Source: Proluteimonas flavola (GTDB lineage: Bacteria; Pseudomonadota; Gammaproteobacteria; Xanthomonadales; Xanthomonadaceae). From it: 64,000 nt of DNA. Positions 1 through 10,216 of the stretch are shown here, piece after piece; the first letter of the stretch is position 1, and each line of letters starts with the position of its first letter. A program made the translations under genes and the position numbers. Location of the stretch: contig NZ_JAIWPU010000020.1 of assembly GCF_021191705.1 (NCBI RefSeq), positions 41,263-105,262 on the forward strand. Reading direction: 5' to 3'. Below the pieces are notes generated by a model, which was given only the letters and a program-made list of their open reading frames with translations, had not been told where the DNA came from and ran no database searches.

Positions 1-1053
1 CATCAGGCTGCCGATGCCGCCCATGTTCTGCATCTGCTCGAGCTGGTCGCGCATGTCGTTGAGGTCGAACTTCTTGCCCTTGGCGACCTTCTCGGCGAGC
101 TTTTGCGCCTTGTCCTTGTCGACCTGGCCCTCGACCTGCTCGACCAGCGACAGCACGTCGCCCATGTCGAGGATGCGGCTGGCGACACGCTCGGGATGGA
201 ACACGTCGAGGCCGTCGACCTTCTCGCCGGTACCGACGAACTTGATCGGCTTGCCGGTGATGTAGCGCACCGACAGCGCCGCGCCGCCGCGGGCATCGCC
301 GTCGGTCTTGGTCAGCACCACGCCGGTCAGCGGCAGCGCTTCGCCGAAGGCCTTGGCGGTGTTGGCGGCGTCCTGGCCGGTCATCGAGTCGACGACGAAC
401 AACGTCTCGACCGGATTGACCGCGGCATGCAGCGCCTTGATCTCGTCCATCATCGCTTCGTCGATCGCGAGGCGGCCGGCGGTGTCGACCAGCAGCACGT
501 CGATGAAGGACTTCTTCGCCGCGGCGATCGCCGCGCGCACGATGTCGACCGGCTGCTGCGAGGACTCGGACGGGAAGAACTGCACGTCGACCTGTTCGGC
601 CAGAGTTTTGAGCTGCTCGATCGCGGCCGGACGATAAACGTCGGCCGACACCACCATGACCTTCTTCTTGCGCTTTTCCTTCAGCAGCTTGGCGAGCTTG
701 CCGACCGTCGTGGTCTTGCCCGCGCCCTGTAGGCCGGCCATCAGGATGACCGCCGGCGCCGGCACGTTGAGGTTGAGCTCGGTCGCCTGGGCGCCCATGA
801 CCGCGGTCAGCTCGTCGCGGACGACCTTGATCAGCGCCTGGCCCGGCGTCAGCGACTTGAGCACTTCCTGGCCGACCGCGCGCACCTTGATGCGTTCGAT
901 CAGCGCCTGCACCACCGGCAGCGCGACGTCGGCTTCCAGCAACGCGATGCGCACCTCGCGGGTGGCCTCGCGGATGTTCTCCTCGGTCAGGCGACCGCGG
1001 CCGCGCAGGCGCTCCATGGTGCCGGACAGGCGCTGGGTCAAAGACTCGAACAT
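1..1053 (-). CDS. ffh: Signal recognition particle protein Ffh (3' end beyond window)
   Basis: Ffh is the GTPase subunit of the signal recognition particle; it binds 4.5S RNA and signal sequences and docks ribosomes at the membrane through FtsY. Reading leftward from ATG at 1053, the product opens MFESLTQRLSGTMERLRGRG, the usual Ffh N domain, followed by the G domain. The last visible codons encode a methionine-rich segment ending MQNMGGIGSLM, the start of the M domain. 351 codons are visible against about 450 in the family, so roughly the last 100 residues lie off the left edge. The neighbour ypjD is divergent, the same pairing as in enterobacteria. Confidence 0.95.
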   Translation of the reverse strand, partial: MFESLTQRLSGTMERLRGRGRLTEENIREATREVRIALLEADVALPVVQALIERIKVRAVGQEVLKSLTPGQALIKVVRDELTAVMGAQATELNLNVPAPAVILMAGLQGAGKTTTVGKLAKLLKEKRKKKVMVVSADVYRPAAIEQLKTLAEQVDVQFFPSESSQQPVDIVRAAIAAAKKSFIDVLLVDTAGRLAIDEAMMDEIKALHAAVNPVETLFVVDSMTGQDAANTAKAFGEALPLTGVVLTKTDGDARGGAALSVRYITGKPIKFVGTGEKVDGLDVFHPERVASRILDMGDVLSLVEQVEGQVDKDKAQKLAEKVAKGKKFDLNDMRDQLEQMQNMGGIGSLM

Positions 1054-1170
1054 GCGGGACTCGATGCGGCGGAATACGGCCGCCGATTATAGCCCGCAGT
1101 CCCGACGCCACCCGCGGCCCGCGCGCCTGGCAGCTCCCTGCGGACGCGCCTGGCGTGAGACACTCGCGCG

Positions 1171-1959
1171 ATGACAATCGTTCTCATCGCAGCCCTGCTC
1201 TATCTGCTGGCGGCCGTGGCGCTGGTGCGCGGCGTGGCACGGGAACCGGCGGCAAGCAATGCCTGGTGGGCGGCGCCCGCGCTCGCCGCAGTCGCGCTGC
1301 ATGCCGCCGCGCACGTGCTGGTATGGCGCGAAGTGGGTACCGAACTGCATTTCTTCGCCGCCCTGTCGCTGGCCGGCCTGGGCATGGCGGTGCTGACCGC
1401 GCTCTACGACGTGCGCGGCCGCATGGCGGCGCTGGGCGTGATCGTGTTCCCGATCGCCGCACTGACCCTGCTCGGTTACGGCCGGTCGGCGCATCCGGCG
1501 TCGGACACGCTCGACTGGCGCCTGCAACTGCACGCGTGGTTTGCGCTGCTGGCCTACGCCACGCTCGCGGTCGCCGCGCTGCTGGCCCTGCTGCTGTGGG
1601 CGCAGGAACGCGCGCTGCGCCGGCGCGAGTTCCACCGCTGGCTGCGCGCATTGCCGCCTCTGACCGAACTCGAATCGTTGCTGTTCCGCACGATCTGGGT
1701 CGGCTTCGCCCTGCTGACCGCGACGCTGGTGACCGGCGTGCTGTTCGTCGACGATTTCTTCGCCCAGCACCTGATGCACAAGACCGTGCTCAGCGTGCTG
1801 TCGTGGCTGGCCTTCGGCGCCCTGCTGCTGGGCCGCTGGCGCCACGGCTGGCGCGGCGCGCGCGCCGTCGGCTGGACGCTGGCCGCGATGGCACTGCTGG
1901 TGCTGGCGTTCTTCGGCAGCAAGTTCGTGCTGGAACTGGTGCTCGGGCGCAGCGCCTGA
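1171..1959 (+). CDS. CcsA/YpjD-family inner-membrane protein
   Basis: The 262-residue product is almost entirely hydrophobic, with about eight predicted membrane helices separated by short basic loops. Length and composition match YpjD/CorE-type members of the cytochrome c assembly (CcsA-like) superfamily, and the position divergent from ffh matches ypjD. The ATG at 1171 directly precedes the first helix. The specific role of this branch is poorly settled, so no haem-handling activity is claimed. The gap to ffh is only 117 bp and must hold both promoters. Confidence 0.85.
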   Translation: MTIVLIAALLYLLAAVALVRGVAREPAASNAWWAAPALAAVALHAAAHVLVWREVGTELHFFAALSLAGLGMAVLTALYDVRGRMAALGVIVFPIAALTLLGYGRSAHPASDTLDWRLQLHAWFALLAYATLAVAALLALLLWAQERALRRREFHRWLRALPPLTELESLLFRTIWVGFALLTATLVTGVLFVDDFFAQHLMHKTVLSVLSWLAFGALLLGRWRHGWRGARAVGWTLAAMALLVLAFFGSKFVLELVLGRSA

Positions 1960-2021
1960 CGCCTGCACGTTCCTCGGCAAAGCGGGACGGCGTCAGGCGG
2001 ACATTGAGCCGCGCGTCAGTG

Positions 2022-2135
<114 letters not shown>

Positions 2136-2139
2136 ATCT

Positions 2140-2715
2140 TCAGCCTGTCGCCAGCAGCACCGCGCCGGACAGCAGCCCCAACGCCGCACCGCCCAGCACC
2201 TCGGGCATCGTATGCCGCGCCATGTTCAGCCGGGCCCAGCCCAGCAGCGGCAGCGCAACCAGTGCGAGGACCGTGGCGACAGGCCACAGCGGCCACGCGG
2301 CGACGCCCGCGAACGCCAGGCTTGCCATGTGCAGCGACAGCTTGATCCAGCGGTTGGCGATGCCGGCGACGCACAGCATCAGGACCGCGGCGAGCACGCC
2401 GTTCGAGGTCGCCGACGCACGACCGCCCATCCACAGCCAGTAGCCAGCAGCGACCAGCAGCGCGAGCGCATACAGCAGCGGCCGATCCTGCCGCCGTGAT
2501 GCATCGACGGTCTGCCAGTGGCCGCCACGGCGGCGCTGCCAGATGAAGAGCGACACGATCGCGATCGCGGCACCGATCCCGAGCGCGGTGCGGACAAGCG
2601 ATGCGGGATCGACGCGCCACGCGGCCAGAAGCGCTAGCGCTGCCAGCACGAGGAAGGGATGCAGGGCGATGGAGACGACGCGCGCGGCGGTCGTCGAGAT
2701 GGACGTTCGGGGCAT
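2140..2715 (-). CDS. PAP2-like membrane phosphatase family protein
   Basis: 191 residues with about six membrane helices. The phosphatidic-acid phosphatase type 2 signature is present in weakened form: RRQDRP near residue 75, SLHMAS near residue 130, and ARLNMARHTMPEVLGG near residue 165, corresponding to the KX6RP, SGH and RX5HX3D motifs. The family dephosphorylates lipid phosphates at the membrane; here the SGH motif reads SLH, so activity is uncertain. It lies 26 bp beyond the radA stop in the same direction and may be read through from radA. ATG at 2715 is the natural start. Confidence 0.75.
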   Translation of the reverse strand: MPRTSISTTAARVVSIALHPFLVLAALALLAAWRVDPASLVRTALGIGAAIAIVSLFIWQRRRGGHWQTVDASRRQDRPLLYALALLVAAGYWLWMGGRASATSNGVLAAVLMLCVAGIANRWIKLSLHMASLAFAGVAAWPLWPVATVLALVALPLLGWARLNMARHTMPEVLGGAALGLLSGAVLLATG

Positions 2716-2741
2716 CGCCCGATGTTAGCCGGCGCGCCGCG

Positions 2742-4130
2742 TCAGATGTGTTCCAGCGCCTCGGCCAACCGCTCGACGCCGATGACCTCCATGCCCTTGA
2801 AGATGCCGGTCTTCGGCGCGTTCGCTTTCGCGACGATCGCGCGCTTGAAGCCGTGGGTCGCCGCTTCGCGCAGGCGCTCCTCGCCATTGGGCACCGGGCG
2901 GATCTCGCCGCTGAGTCCGACCTCGCCGAATGCGATGGTCTTCTCCGGCAGCGGCGCGTCGCGCAGAGACGACAGCACCGACAGCAGCACCGGCAGATCG
3001 GCCGCGGTTTCCTGCACGCGGATGCCGCCGACGACATTGACGAACACGTCCTGATCGCCAGTCATGATGCCGCCGTGGCGATGCAGCACCGCCAGCAGCA
3101 TCGCCAGGCGATTGCCTTCCATGCCCACCGCGACGCGGCGCGGATTCGACAGCGGCGACGCATCGACCAGCGCCTGCACCTCGACCAGCAGCGGCCGCGT
3201 GCCTTCGCGCGTGACCATCACGCAGCTGCCGGGCTGCGGCGTGCTGCCGCCGGACAGGAAGATCGCCGACGGGTTCGGCACCTCTTTGAGCCCCTTGTCG
3301 CCCATCGCGAACACGCCGAGTTCGTTGACCGCGCCGAAGCGGTTCTTGAACGCGCGCATGACCCGGAAGCGGCTGCCGCTGTCGCCCTCGAAATACAGCA
3401 CCGCATCGACCATGTGCTCGAGTACGCGCGGCCCGGCGATGCCGCCTTCCTTGGTCACGTGGCCGACGAGGAAGACCGCAGTGCCGGTTTCCTTGGCGTA
3501 GCGCACCAGACGCGCGGCGGATTCGCGGACCTGGCTCACCGAGCCGGGCGCTGCGGTCAGCGATTCGGTCCACAGGGTCTGGATCGAGTCGGCGATGATC
3601 AGCTTCGGGCGCAGTTCCGATGCGTGCTGCAGGATGCGTTCGATGCCGGTCTCGGCCAGCGCGTGCAGGCCGTCGAGCGACAGCCCGAGCCGCACCGCGC
3701 GACCGGCGACCTGGGCCAGCGATTCCTCACCGGTGACGTACAGGCCCGGCAGGGTGCCGGCCATCTGCGCCAGCGCCTGCAGCAGCAGCGTCGACTTGCC
3801 GATACCGGGATCGCCGCCCACCAGCACCACCGCGCCTTCGACCAGGCCACCGCCGAGCACGCGGTCGAACTCGCCGATGCCGGTCGACACGCGCACGTCT
3901 TCGCCCTGCTGCACGTCCTTGAGCGCCATGACCTTGGGCGCATCGAGCTTGCCGGCCCAGCCGCTGCGGCGCGACGCCGGCGAATTCGCCGCGGCCGCGC
4001 TCTCGAGCACGATTTCGGAAATCGAATCCCAGGCGCCGCAGGCGCTGCACTGGCCCTGCCACTTGTTGAAATCGGCGCCGCACGCGTTGCAGACGAAGGC
4101 GGTACGGGCTTTGGAAGCGATCTTGGCCAC
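2742..4130 (-). CDS. radA: DNA repair protein RadA
   Basis: RadA (Sms) is a RecA-like helicase that promotes branch migration in recombinational repair. The 462-residue product has the N-terminal zinc finger (CNACGADF then CSACGAW), Walker A GGDPGIGKST near residue 100, the RadA-specific KNRFG motif near residue 265, and a C-terminal Lon-like domain. Length matches the family (about 460). GTG at 4130, giving VAKIASKARTAF, was chosen; an open frame runs further upstream to 4268 but encodes a cysteine- and arginine-rich segment unlike RadA. Confidence 0.95.
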   Translation of the reverse strand: MAKIASKARTAFVCNACGADFNKWQGQCSACGAWDSISEIVLESAAAANSPASRRSGWAGKLDAPKVMALKDVQQGEDVRVSTGIGEFDRVLGGGLVEGAVVLVGGDPGIGKSTLLLQALAQMAGTLPGLYVTGEESLAQVAGRAVRLGLSLDGLHALAETGIERILQHASELRPKLIIADSIQTLWTESLTAAPGSVSQVRESAARLVRYAKETGTAVFLVGHVTKEGGIAGPRVLEHMVDAVLYFEGDSGSRFRVMRAFKNRFGAVNELGVFAMGDKGLKEVPNPSAIFLSGGSTPQPGSCVMVTREGTRPLLVEVQALVDASPLSNPRRVAVGMEGNRLAMLLAVLHRHGGIMTGDQDVFVNVVGGIRVQETAADLPVLLSVLSSLRDAPLPEKTIAFGEVGLSGEIRPVPNGEERLREAATHGFKRAIVAKANAPKTGIFKGMEVIGVERLAEALEHI

Positions 4131-4346
4131 GGCGTGCTTGCGGAAACGGAAGTCGCCGCAGCATAGCCGAGCCCCGTCGCAGCACCGGAGACCCGACATC
4201 CGTGCGCGGCCATTTCCGATCACCGACGCGCATGCGCCGAACGTCGCGCCTGCCGCGGTGCGCGTCACGAAATCCGCCGCGCGCCTTCATGTTCGCTCTA
4301 CAATTTCCGCGCACGTCCCCCACGACCACGCGAGTCCAGCACGCTG

Positions 4347-5402
4347 GTGCCCTACTACGACGACAATGCCGATCGATCGCAGACACCCGCGCTGCGCTTC
4401 GTGACCCGCATTCACCGCATGCGCATGCTCGGCACCCTGCTCTGCGCCGTGCCGATCGCGTCGGTCCTGCACGAAACCGGCGCGCCGATGTGGATCTGGG
4501 TGGCGTTGATCTTCAACGCGCTGGTCTGGCCGCATGTCGCGTGGCTGCTGGCACGGCGCGCGCGCGATCCGGCCGCGGTCGAATACCGCAGCCTCGTCGT
4601 CGATGCCGCAGCGGGCGGCGTGTGGATCGCGATCATCGGCGTCAACCTGTTGCCGTCGGCCGTGCTGCTGACGGTGCTCAGCGCCGACCGGTTCGCTGCC
4701 GGTGGCTGGCGTCTGCTGTCGCGCGCGCTGCCCGCAATGCTGGCAGGCTTCGCGGTGGCCTGGCTGGCGCTCGGCCGGCCGTTCGCGCCGGACACGTCGC
4801 TGCGCACCATGATCGCCTGTCTGCCGCTGATGTTCGGCTACCAGTTCGCGCTGAGTGTGGTGACCTGGCGGCTGGGCCGCACGATCGCGCGCCAGAACCG
4901 CGAACTCGAACGCGCCACGCGCACCGACGATGCCAGCGACCTGCCCAACCGCCGCCATTTCGATGGGCGCGCCGCTCACGCGTTCAAGTTGTTCCAGCGC
5001 AGCGGGCGGCAGGCGGCGCTGCTGCTGATCGACATCGACCAGTTCAAGACCACCAACGACCGCTACGGCCACGGGATGGGCGACGTGGTGGTGCGACGCG
5101 TCGGCGACGTGCTGCGCGACATCGCGACCGGCGACGACGTGCCCGCCCGCTTCGGCGGCGACGAATTCGCGCTGCTGCTGACTTCCGCCGACCGCGAACT
5201 CGCACTGTCGATCGCCGAGCGCGTGCGCATCGGCGTGTCAGGCCTGACGTTCGAGGCCGAACCCGGTCTGGCGTGCACGGTCAGCGTGGGCCTGGCCGAA
5301 ACGCGCAGTAGCCACGCGACGCTGGCCGACTGGATCCGCGATGCAGATGCCGCGCTGTACCGCGCCAAGGCGGCCGGCCGCGATCGCGTCCAAGTCGGCT
5401 GA
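4347..5402 (+). CDS. MASE2-GGDEF diguanylate cyclase
   Basis: 351 residues: an N-terminal MASE2-type sensor with about five helices (residues 20-175), then a GGDEF domain (about 190-350) with an intact RFGGDEFALLL active site and the DIDQFK metal-binding segment. It should make cyclic di-GMP at the inner membrane. The position of the inhibitory RxxD site upstream of GGDEF reads TGDD, so classical product inhibition is probably absent. The start is GTG at 4347. A bidirectional terminator follows at 5428. Confidence 0.9.
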   Translation: MPYYDDNADRSQTPALRFVTRIHRMRMLGTLLCAVPIASVLHETGAPMWIWVALIFNALVWPHVAWLLARRARDPAAVEYRSLVVDAAAGGVWIAIIGVNLLPSAVLLTVLSADRFAAGGWRLLSRALPAMLAGFAVAWLALGRPFAPDTSLRTMIACLPLMFGYQFALSVVTWRLGRTIARQNRELERATRTDDASDLPNRRHFDGRAAHAFKLFQRSGRQAALLLIDIDQFKTTNDRYGHGMGDVVVRRVGDVLRDIATGDDVPARFGGDEFALLLTSADRELALSIAERVRIGVSGLTFEAEPGLACTVSVGLAETRSSHATLADWIRDADAALYRAKAAGRDRVQVG

Positions 5403-5427
5403 GCGACCGACCGGACCCACGGCCACG

Positions 5428-5455
5428 AAAAAGGCGACCCGAGGGTCGCCTTTTT
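5428..5455. terminator. Bidirectional intrinsic terminator
   Basis: A GGCGACCC stem with a GA loop is flanked by five A on the left and five T on the right. It can end both the GGDEF gene from the left and tRNA-Thr from the right. Confidence 0.85.
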
Positions 5456-5463
5456 CTTGAACC

Positions 5464-5539
5464 TGGTGCCGGAAATAGGAATCGAACCTACGACCTACGC
5501 ATTACGAATGCGCCGCTCTACCAACTGAGCTATTCCGGC
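5464..5539 (-). tRNA. tRNA-Thr (anticodon CGT)
   Basis: The reverse strand folds as a 76-nt cloverleaf. The acceptor GCCGGAA pairs with TTCCGGC, discriminator A and encoded CCA follow, the D-arm contains AGCTCAGTTGGTAGAGC, the T-arm contains GGTTCGATTCC, and the anticodon loop TTCGTAA gives anticodon CGT for ACG codons. It lies 36 bp beyond the ispH stop on the same strand and could be cotranscribed with it. Confidence 0.95.
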
Positions 5540-5575
5540 CTGGGACGCGAATTCTAGGGAGCGCGGGACCTGCGG

Positions 5576-6526
5576 TCAATCGACCAGTTGCAGGCGCAGC
5601 TCCTTGGGCAGCGCGAAAACCATGTTCTCGGGCTCGCCCGACAGTTCGCGCAACCCGTCCGCGCCGAGCTCGCGCAGGCGGTCGAGCACGCCTTGGACGA
5701 GGATGTCGGGCGCGGATGCGCCCGCGGTGACGCCGATGTGGCGACGGCCTTCGACCCAGCGCGGGTCGATCTCCTCGGCGCCGTCGATCAGATAGGCCTC
5801 CACGCCGTCGCGCTCGGCGAGCTCGCGCAGGCGGTTGGAATTGGAGCTGTTCGGCGAGCCGACCACCAGCACCAGATCGCATTCGCGCGCGAGGTCGCGC
5901 ACGGCGTCCTGGCGGTTCTGCGTGGCGTAGCAGATGTCGTCGTTCTTCGGGCCCTGCAGCACCGGAAACTTCTCGCGCAGCGCCGCGATGACGCCGCGGG
6001 TGTCGTCGACCGACAGCGTGGTCTGGGTGGTGTAGGCGAGGTTCTCCGGCTGGTTGACGACCAGCGCGGCCACGTCGGCCTCGTCCTCGACCAGATAGAT
6101 CGAACCGGTGCCCGCCTCGGCACGCCACTGCCCCATCGTGCCTTCGACTTCCGGGTGGCCTTCGTGGCCGATCAGCACCACGTCGCGACCGGCGCGGCAG
6201 TGGCGTGCGACCTCGAAGTGGACCTTGGTCACCAGCGGGCACGTGGCGTCGAACACCTTGAGCCCCCGCCGCGCGGCTTCCTCGCGGACGGCCTGCGAGA
6301 CGCCGTGCGCGCTGAAGATCACGGTCACCCCGTCGGGCACCTCGTCGAGTTCCTCGACGAAGATCGCGCCGCGACGCTTGAGGTCTTCGACGACGAAGCG
6401 GTTGTGCACCACTTCATGGCGCACGTAGATCGGCGCCCCGAGCGTCTCGATCGCACGCTTGACGATCTCGATCGCGCGGTCGACGCCGGCGCAGAAGCCG
6501 CGGGGGTTGGCGAGGACGATATCCAT
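5576..6526 (-). CDS. ispH: 4-hydroxy-3-methylbut-2-enyl diphosphate reductase
   Basis: IspH (LytB) is the last enzyme of the MEP isoprenoid pathway, an iron-sulfur reductase that converts HMBPP to IPP and DMAPP in the cytoplasm. The 316-residue product begins [20 protein letters not shown] with cluster cysteine 12, and carries [20 protein letters not shown] with the second cysteine, and [11 protein letters not shown] with the third, with [13 protein letters not shown] binding substrate. Length and all three cysteines are canonical. It follows lspA on the same strand after a 316-bp gap with REP palindromes, so it may have its own promoter. Confidence 0.97.
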   Translation of the reverse strand: MDIVLANPRGFCAGVDRAIEIVKRAIETLGAPIYVRHEVVHNRFVVEDLKRRGAIFVEELDEVPDGVTVIFSAHGVSQAVREEAARRGLKVFDATCPLVTKVHFEVARHCRAGRDVVLIGHEGHPEVEGTMGQWRAEAGTGSIYLVEDEADVAALVVNQPENLAYTTQTTLSVDDTRGVIAALREKFPVLQGPKNDDICYATQNRQDAVRDLARECDLVLVVGSPNSSNSNRLRELAERDGVEAYLIDGAEEIDPRWVEGRRHIGVTAGASAPDILVQGVLDRLRELGADGLRELSGEPENMVFALPKELRLQLVD

Positions 6527-6660
6527 GAGATGCGCAGTTTACCGGAGGGCGCGTGGGCGAAACGGAATGGAGGCAGGACGGCGTGTCCGGCGGTTGCGCG
6601 CAGAAGCCCCCCGCCCGGCGGCCAGCACGGTTCATGTCTCGATCGGCTGCCGGCTTAAAG

Positions 6661-6824
6661 CCCTCCCCCGCGCGCGGGGGAGGGTTGGGTGGGGACAAAG
6701 CGTTGGGCCGGGAGATCGCCTTGTCAGGCGAAGACCGTTGAACGTTTCGCCTATCGCCTACGACGACAATCCGAAATCGGATCGTTCGCCCCCATCCCGA
6801 CCTTCCCCCGCACGCGGGGGAAGG
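6661..6824. repeat. Inverted pair of REP-like hairpins (BIME)
   Basis: Two hairpins face each other in the lspA-ispH gap. The first (6661-6684) has CCCTCCCCCGC arms and is followed by GGGTTGGGTGGGG; the second (6801-6824) has CCTTCCCCCGC arms preceded by a reversed version of that tail. The same unit occurs twice at 42259-42570. No gene lies in this gap. Confidence 0.8.
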
Positions 6825-6842
6825 AGCGAAGCATGCGCCGCC

Positions 6843-7331
6843 TTACTTCTTCTTCGCCGGAAAAAAGCCGAACAACGCGATCCCGATCGCGCCACCGACG
6901 ATCGCCGCATCCGCCAGATTGAACGCAGGCCAGTAATGCTCCTGCCAGTGCCACTGGATGAAATCGACGACGTGGCCATGGATCTGGCGGTCGATGACAT
7001 TGCCCAGCGCCCCGCCGATCACCAGCGCGAACGGCAAGGCGGTGCGCCAGTCGCGGCGCGGGGTCTTGGCCAGCCACCAGCCGAGCGTGCCGCAGATCAC
7101 GAGCGCGAGGATCGTGAAGAACCACTTCTGCCAGCCGCCCGCGTCCGCCAGGAAGCTGAACGCCGCGCCGGTGTTGTAGGTGCGGTACCAGTTCCAGAAG
7201 CCTTCGATGACCGGAATCGCGGTGTATTCGGGCAGCAAGGTCAGCACCCACCACTTGGTCAGCTGGTCGAGCACGATCACCACGGCCGAGAGCACCAGCC
7301 ACGGCAGGGCGTTGGGGGTCACCTTGGCCAT
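6843..7331 (-). CDS. lspA: Lipoprotein signal peptidase
   Basis: LspA is the inner-membrane aspartyl protease that removes signal peptides from prolipoproteins. The 162-residue product begins [11 protein letters not shown] and has four membrane helices. Catalytic aspartates lie in [16 protein letters not shown] and FNLADAAI, with the conserved NTGAAFSFL between helices. ATG at 7331 was preferred to an upstream in-frame start because it overlaps the ileS stop by one base (TGATG) and restores the usual length. It closes the ribF-ileS-lspA operon. Confidence 0.96.
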   Translation of the reverse strand: MAKVTPNALPWLVLSAVVIVLDQLTKWWVLTLLPEYTAIPVIEGFWNWYRTYNTGAAFSFLADAGGWQKWFFTILALVICGTLGWWLAKTPRRDWRTALPFALVIGGALGNVIDRQIHGHVVDFIQWHWQEHYWPAFNLADAAIVGGAIGIALFGFFPAKKK

Positions 7332-10216
7332 CAGAACCACCTCCGGATTTCGCCCTGTCCATCGCGACCATCGGTCGCGATGTTCTCCACGCAGCGGCCG
7401 CACAACTCCGCGTGCTCGGCATGCGTGCCGACATCGGCGCGACGCTGCCAGCAACGCACGCACTTGGGTTTGGTCGTCGCGCGGGCGGTCACGCCGATCG
7501 CGGTTGCGCTGGTGTCATCCACGATCGTCACGTCACCGCTGATCAGCAGGAAACGCAGTTCGTCGAAGACCGGCGACAGCCAGTTGGCATCGGACACGCC
7601 GCAACGCAACTCGATCTCGGCGTCGAGCGCCGCGCCGATCTCGCCGCTGGCGCGCATCGGCTCGAGCACTTTGGACACGCGCTCGCGCAGTTCCAGCACG
7701 CGGTCGAAGTCCTGCGGGCCCCAGTCGGCATCGCCGTCGAGCGTGGACAATCCGGTGTACCAGGTCGCGAACTGCACATTGGCCTCGCGCGCGCCCTTCG
7801 CCGGGGCCGGCAGATGGCCCCACAACTCGTCGGCGGTGAAGCTCAGCACCGGCGCGATCCAGCGCGTGAACGCCTCGGCGATGTGGTACATCGCGGTCTG
7901 CGCGCTGCGACGGCCGACCGAATGCTCGGGCATCGTGTACAGGCGGTCCTTGGTGACGTCGAGGTACAGCGAACCCAGATCGACGCTGCAGAAGTTCGAC
8001 AGCGCCTGCACGATCTCGGCGAAGTCGTAGCGCGCGTAGGCATCTTCGATACGCGCCTGCAGTTGGGCCGCGCGATGCACGATCCAGCGGTCCAGCGCGA
8101 CCATGTCCTGCGGCGCGACGAGGTCGCGCGCGGGCTCGAAGCCGGCCAGATTGCCGAGCAGGAAGCGCGCGGTGTTGCGGATGCGGCGATAGGCGTCGGC
8201 GGTGCGCTTGAGGATCTCCTGCGACAGCGACATCTCGTTGCTGTAGTCGGCCGATGCGATCCACAGGCGCAGGATGTCGGCGCCCAGCGTCTTCATGATG
8301 TCCTGAGGTTCGATGCCGTTGCCGAGCGACTTCGACATCTTGCGGCCGTGCTCATCGACGGTGAAGCCGTGCGTCAGGCACTGCCGGTACGGCGCGGCCT
8401 TGTCGATCGCCACGCCGGTCAGCAGCGAGGACTGGAACCAGCCGCGATGCTGGTCGGAGCCTTCGAGATACAGGTCGGCCGGCTTCTGGTACCCACGCGC
8501 CAGCAGCACGCCTTCGTGGGTCACGCCGGAATCGAACCAGACGTCGAGGATGTCGGTGATCTTGTCGTAGTGCGCCGCGTCGTCGCCAAGCAGTTCGCTG
8601 GCGTCGAGCGTGTACCAGATGTCGACGCCGTGCGCCTCGACGCGATCGGCGACCAGACGCATCAGCTCGGTGCTGCGCGGGTGCGGCTCGCCGGTCTCGC
8701 GATGCACGAACAGCGCGATCGGCACGCCCCAGGTGCGCTGGCGCGAGATCGTCCAGTCCGGGCGTCCTTCGACCATGCCGGCGATGCGCGCCTGACCCCA
8801 CTCGGGATACCAGGTGACGTCCTTGATCGCGGCCAGCGCGTCGTTGCGCAGGTTGGCCTGCGACATCGAAATGAACCACTGCGGCGTCGCGCGGAACGCG
8901 ATCGGCGTCTTGTGGCGCCAGCAATGCGGATAGCTGTGCTCGAGCTTCGCGAACGCGAGCAGGCTGCCCTGCGCGCGCAGCGCCTCGACGATGACGTCGT
9001 TGGCCTTCCAGATGTGCAGGCCGGCGAGCACGGTGTCGCCGATCGGCGGCGTCGACGACAGATACACGCCGCGACCATCAACCGGATTGAGCTGGGCCGC
9101 GGTGTAGAGCTCGAGCAAGCCATAGGCCTTGCCGACGACGTAGTCCTCCTGGCCGTGACCGGGCGCGGTGTGCACGGCGCCGGTACCGTCTTCGGCCGAC
9201 ACGTGGTCGCCGAGGATCACCGGGATGTCGCGCTCGGCGTAGAACGGATGCGCGAGCACCAGGTGCTCGAGCGCACTGCCGGCCACGCGACCGTGCACGA
9301 CGACATCGCCTTCGACGCCGTAGCGACGCAGCGCGCGTTCGGCCAGTGCATCGGCCAGCACCAGCCAGCGACGGCGACCGTCCTGCGCAAGCGGACCTTC
9401 CACCAGCGCGTATTCGAGATCGGCGCCCAGCGACACGGCGAGCGACGCGGGCAGCGTCCACGGCGTGGTAGTCCAGATCGGCAGCGCGACATCGACGTCA
9501 GTCGGCAACGTCGCGCCGAACGCGTGCGCGAACGCGGCGGAGTCGCGCGCGAGGTAGGCGACATCGACCGCCGGCGAGACCTTGTCGGCATATTCGATCT
9601 CGGCTTCGGCCAGTGCCGAGCCGCAGTCGAAGCACCAGTGCACCGGCTTCACGCCGCGGGTCAGATGGCCGTTGTCGACCACCTTGGCCAGCGCGCGCAT
9701 CTCGTCCGCCTCGAAACGGAAATCGAGCGTGCGATAGGGGTTGTCCCAGTCGCCGAGCACACCGAGGCGCTTGAAGTCGCGGCGCTGGATGTCGATCTGC
9801 TCATTGGCGTATTCGCGGCATTTCTGCCGGAACTCGACCGCATCGAGCTTGACGCCGACCTTGCCCCACTTCTTCTCGATCGCGATCTCGATCGGCAGGC
9901 CGTGGCAATCCCAGCCCGGGATGTAGGGCGCATCGAAACCCGCCATGCCCTTGGACTTGACGATGATGTCCTTGAGGATCTTGTTGACTGCGTGGCCGAG
10001 ATGGATCGCGCCGTTCGCATACGGCGGACCGTCATGCAGGACGAACTGCGGGCGTCCGCGCGCGTGCTCGCGCAGCTGCGCGTACAGGCCCTCGTCTTCC
10101 CAGCGCGCCAGCATCGCCGGCTCGCGCTTGGGCAGATCGCCACGCATCGGGAAGTCGGTCGCCGGCAGATGGATCGTCGACTTGTAGGGATTGGAATTGC
10201 TGGCGTCTGCGCTCAC
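7331..10216 (-). CDS. ileS: Isoleucine--tRNA ligase
   Basis: IleRS charges tRNA-Ile and edits valine. The 961-residue product has the class I HIGH motif as HLGHA near residue 68, the KMSKS loop as GRKMSKSLG near residue 600, a connective-peptide editing domain between them, and a C-terminal zinc finger (CVRCW then CGRC). Length matches the bacterial type I enzyme. The start is GTG at 10216, overlapping the ribF stop by four bases (GTGA), which suggests translational coupling in ribF-ileS-lspA. Confidence 0.97.
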   Translation of the reverse strand: MSADASNSNPYKSTIHLPATDFPMRGDLPKREPAMLARWEDEGLYAQLREHARGRPQFVLHDGPPYANGAIHLGHAVNKILKDIIVKSKGMAGFDAPYIPGWDCHGLPIEIAIEKKWGKVGVKLDAVEFRQKCREYANEQIDIQRRDFKRLGVLGDWDNPYRTLDFRFEADEMRALAKVVDNGHLTRGVKPVHWCFDCGSALAEAEIEYADKVSPAVDVAYLARDSAAFAHAFGATLPTDVDVALPIWTTTPWTLPASLAVSLGADLEYALVEGPLAQDGRRRWLVLADALAERALRRYGVEGDVVVHGRVAGSALEHLVLAHPFYAERDIPVILGDHVSAEDGTGAVHTAPGHGQEDYVVGKAYGLLELYTAAQLNPVDGRGVYLSSTPPIGDTVLAGLHIWKANDVIVEALRAQGSLLAFAKLEHSYPHCWRHKTPIAFRATPQWFISMSQANLRNDALAAIKDVTWYPEWGQARIAGMVEGRPDWTISRQRTWGVPIALFVHRETGEPHPRSTELMRLVADRVEAHGVDIWYTLDASELLGDDAAHYDKITDILDVWFDSGVTHEGVLLARGYQKPADLYLEGSDQHRGWFQSSLLTGVAIDKAAPYRQCLTHGFTVDEHGRKMSKSLGNGIEPQDIMKTLGADILRLWIASADYSNEMSLSQEILKRTADAYRRIRNTARFLLGNLAGFEPARDLVAPQDMVALDRWIVHRAAQLQARIEDAYARYDFAEIVQALSNFCSVDLGSLYLDVTKDRLYTMPEHSVGRRSAQTAMYHIAEAFTRWIAPVLSFTADELWGHLPAPAKGAREANVQFATWYTGLSTLDGDADWGPQDFDRVLELRERVSKVLEPMRASGEIGAALDAEIELRCGVSDANWLSPVFDELRFLLISGDVTIVDDTSATAIGVTARATTKPKCVRCWQRRADVGTHAEHAELCGRCVENIATDGRDGQGEIRRWF

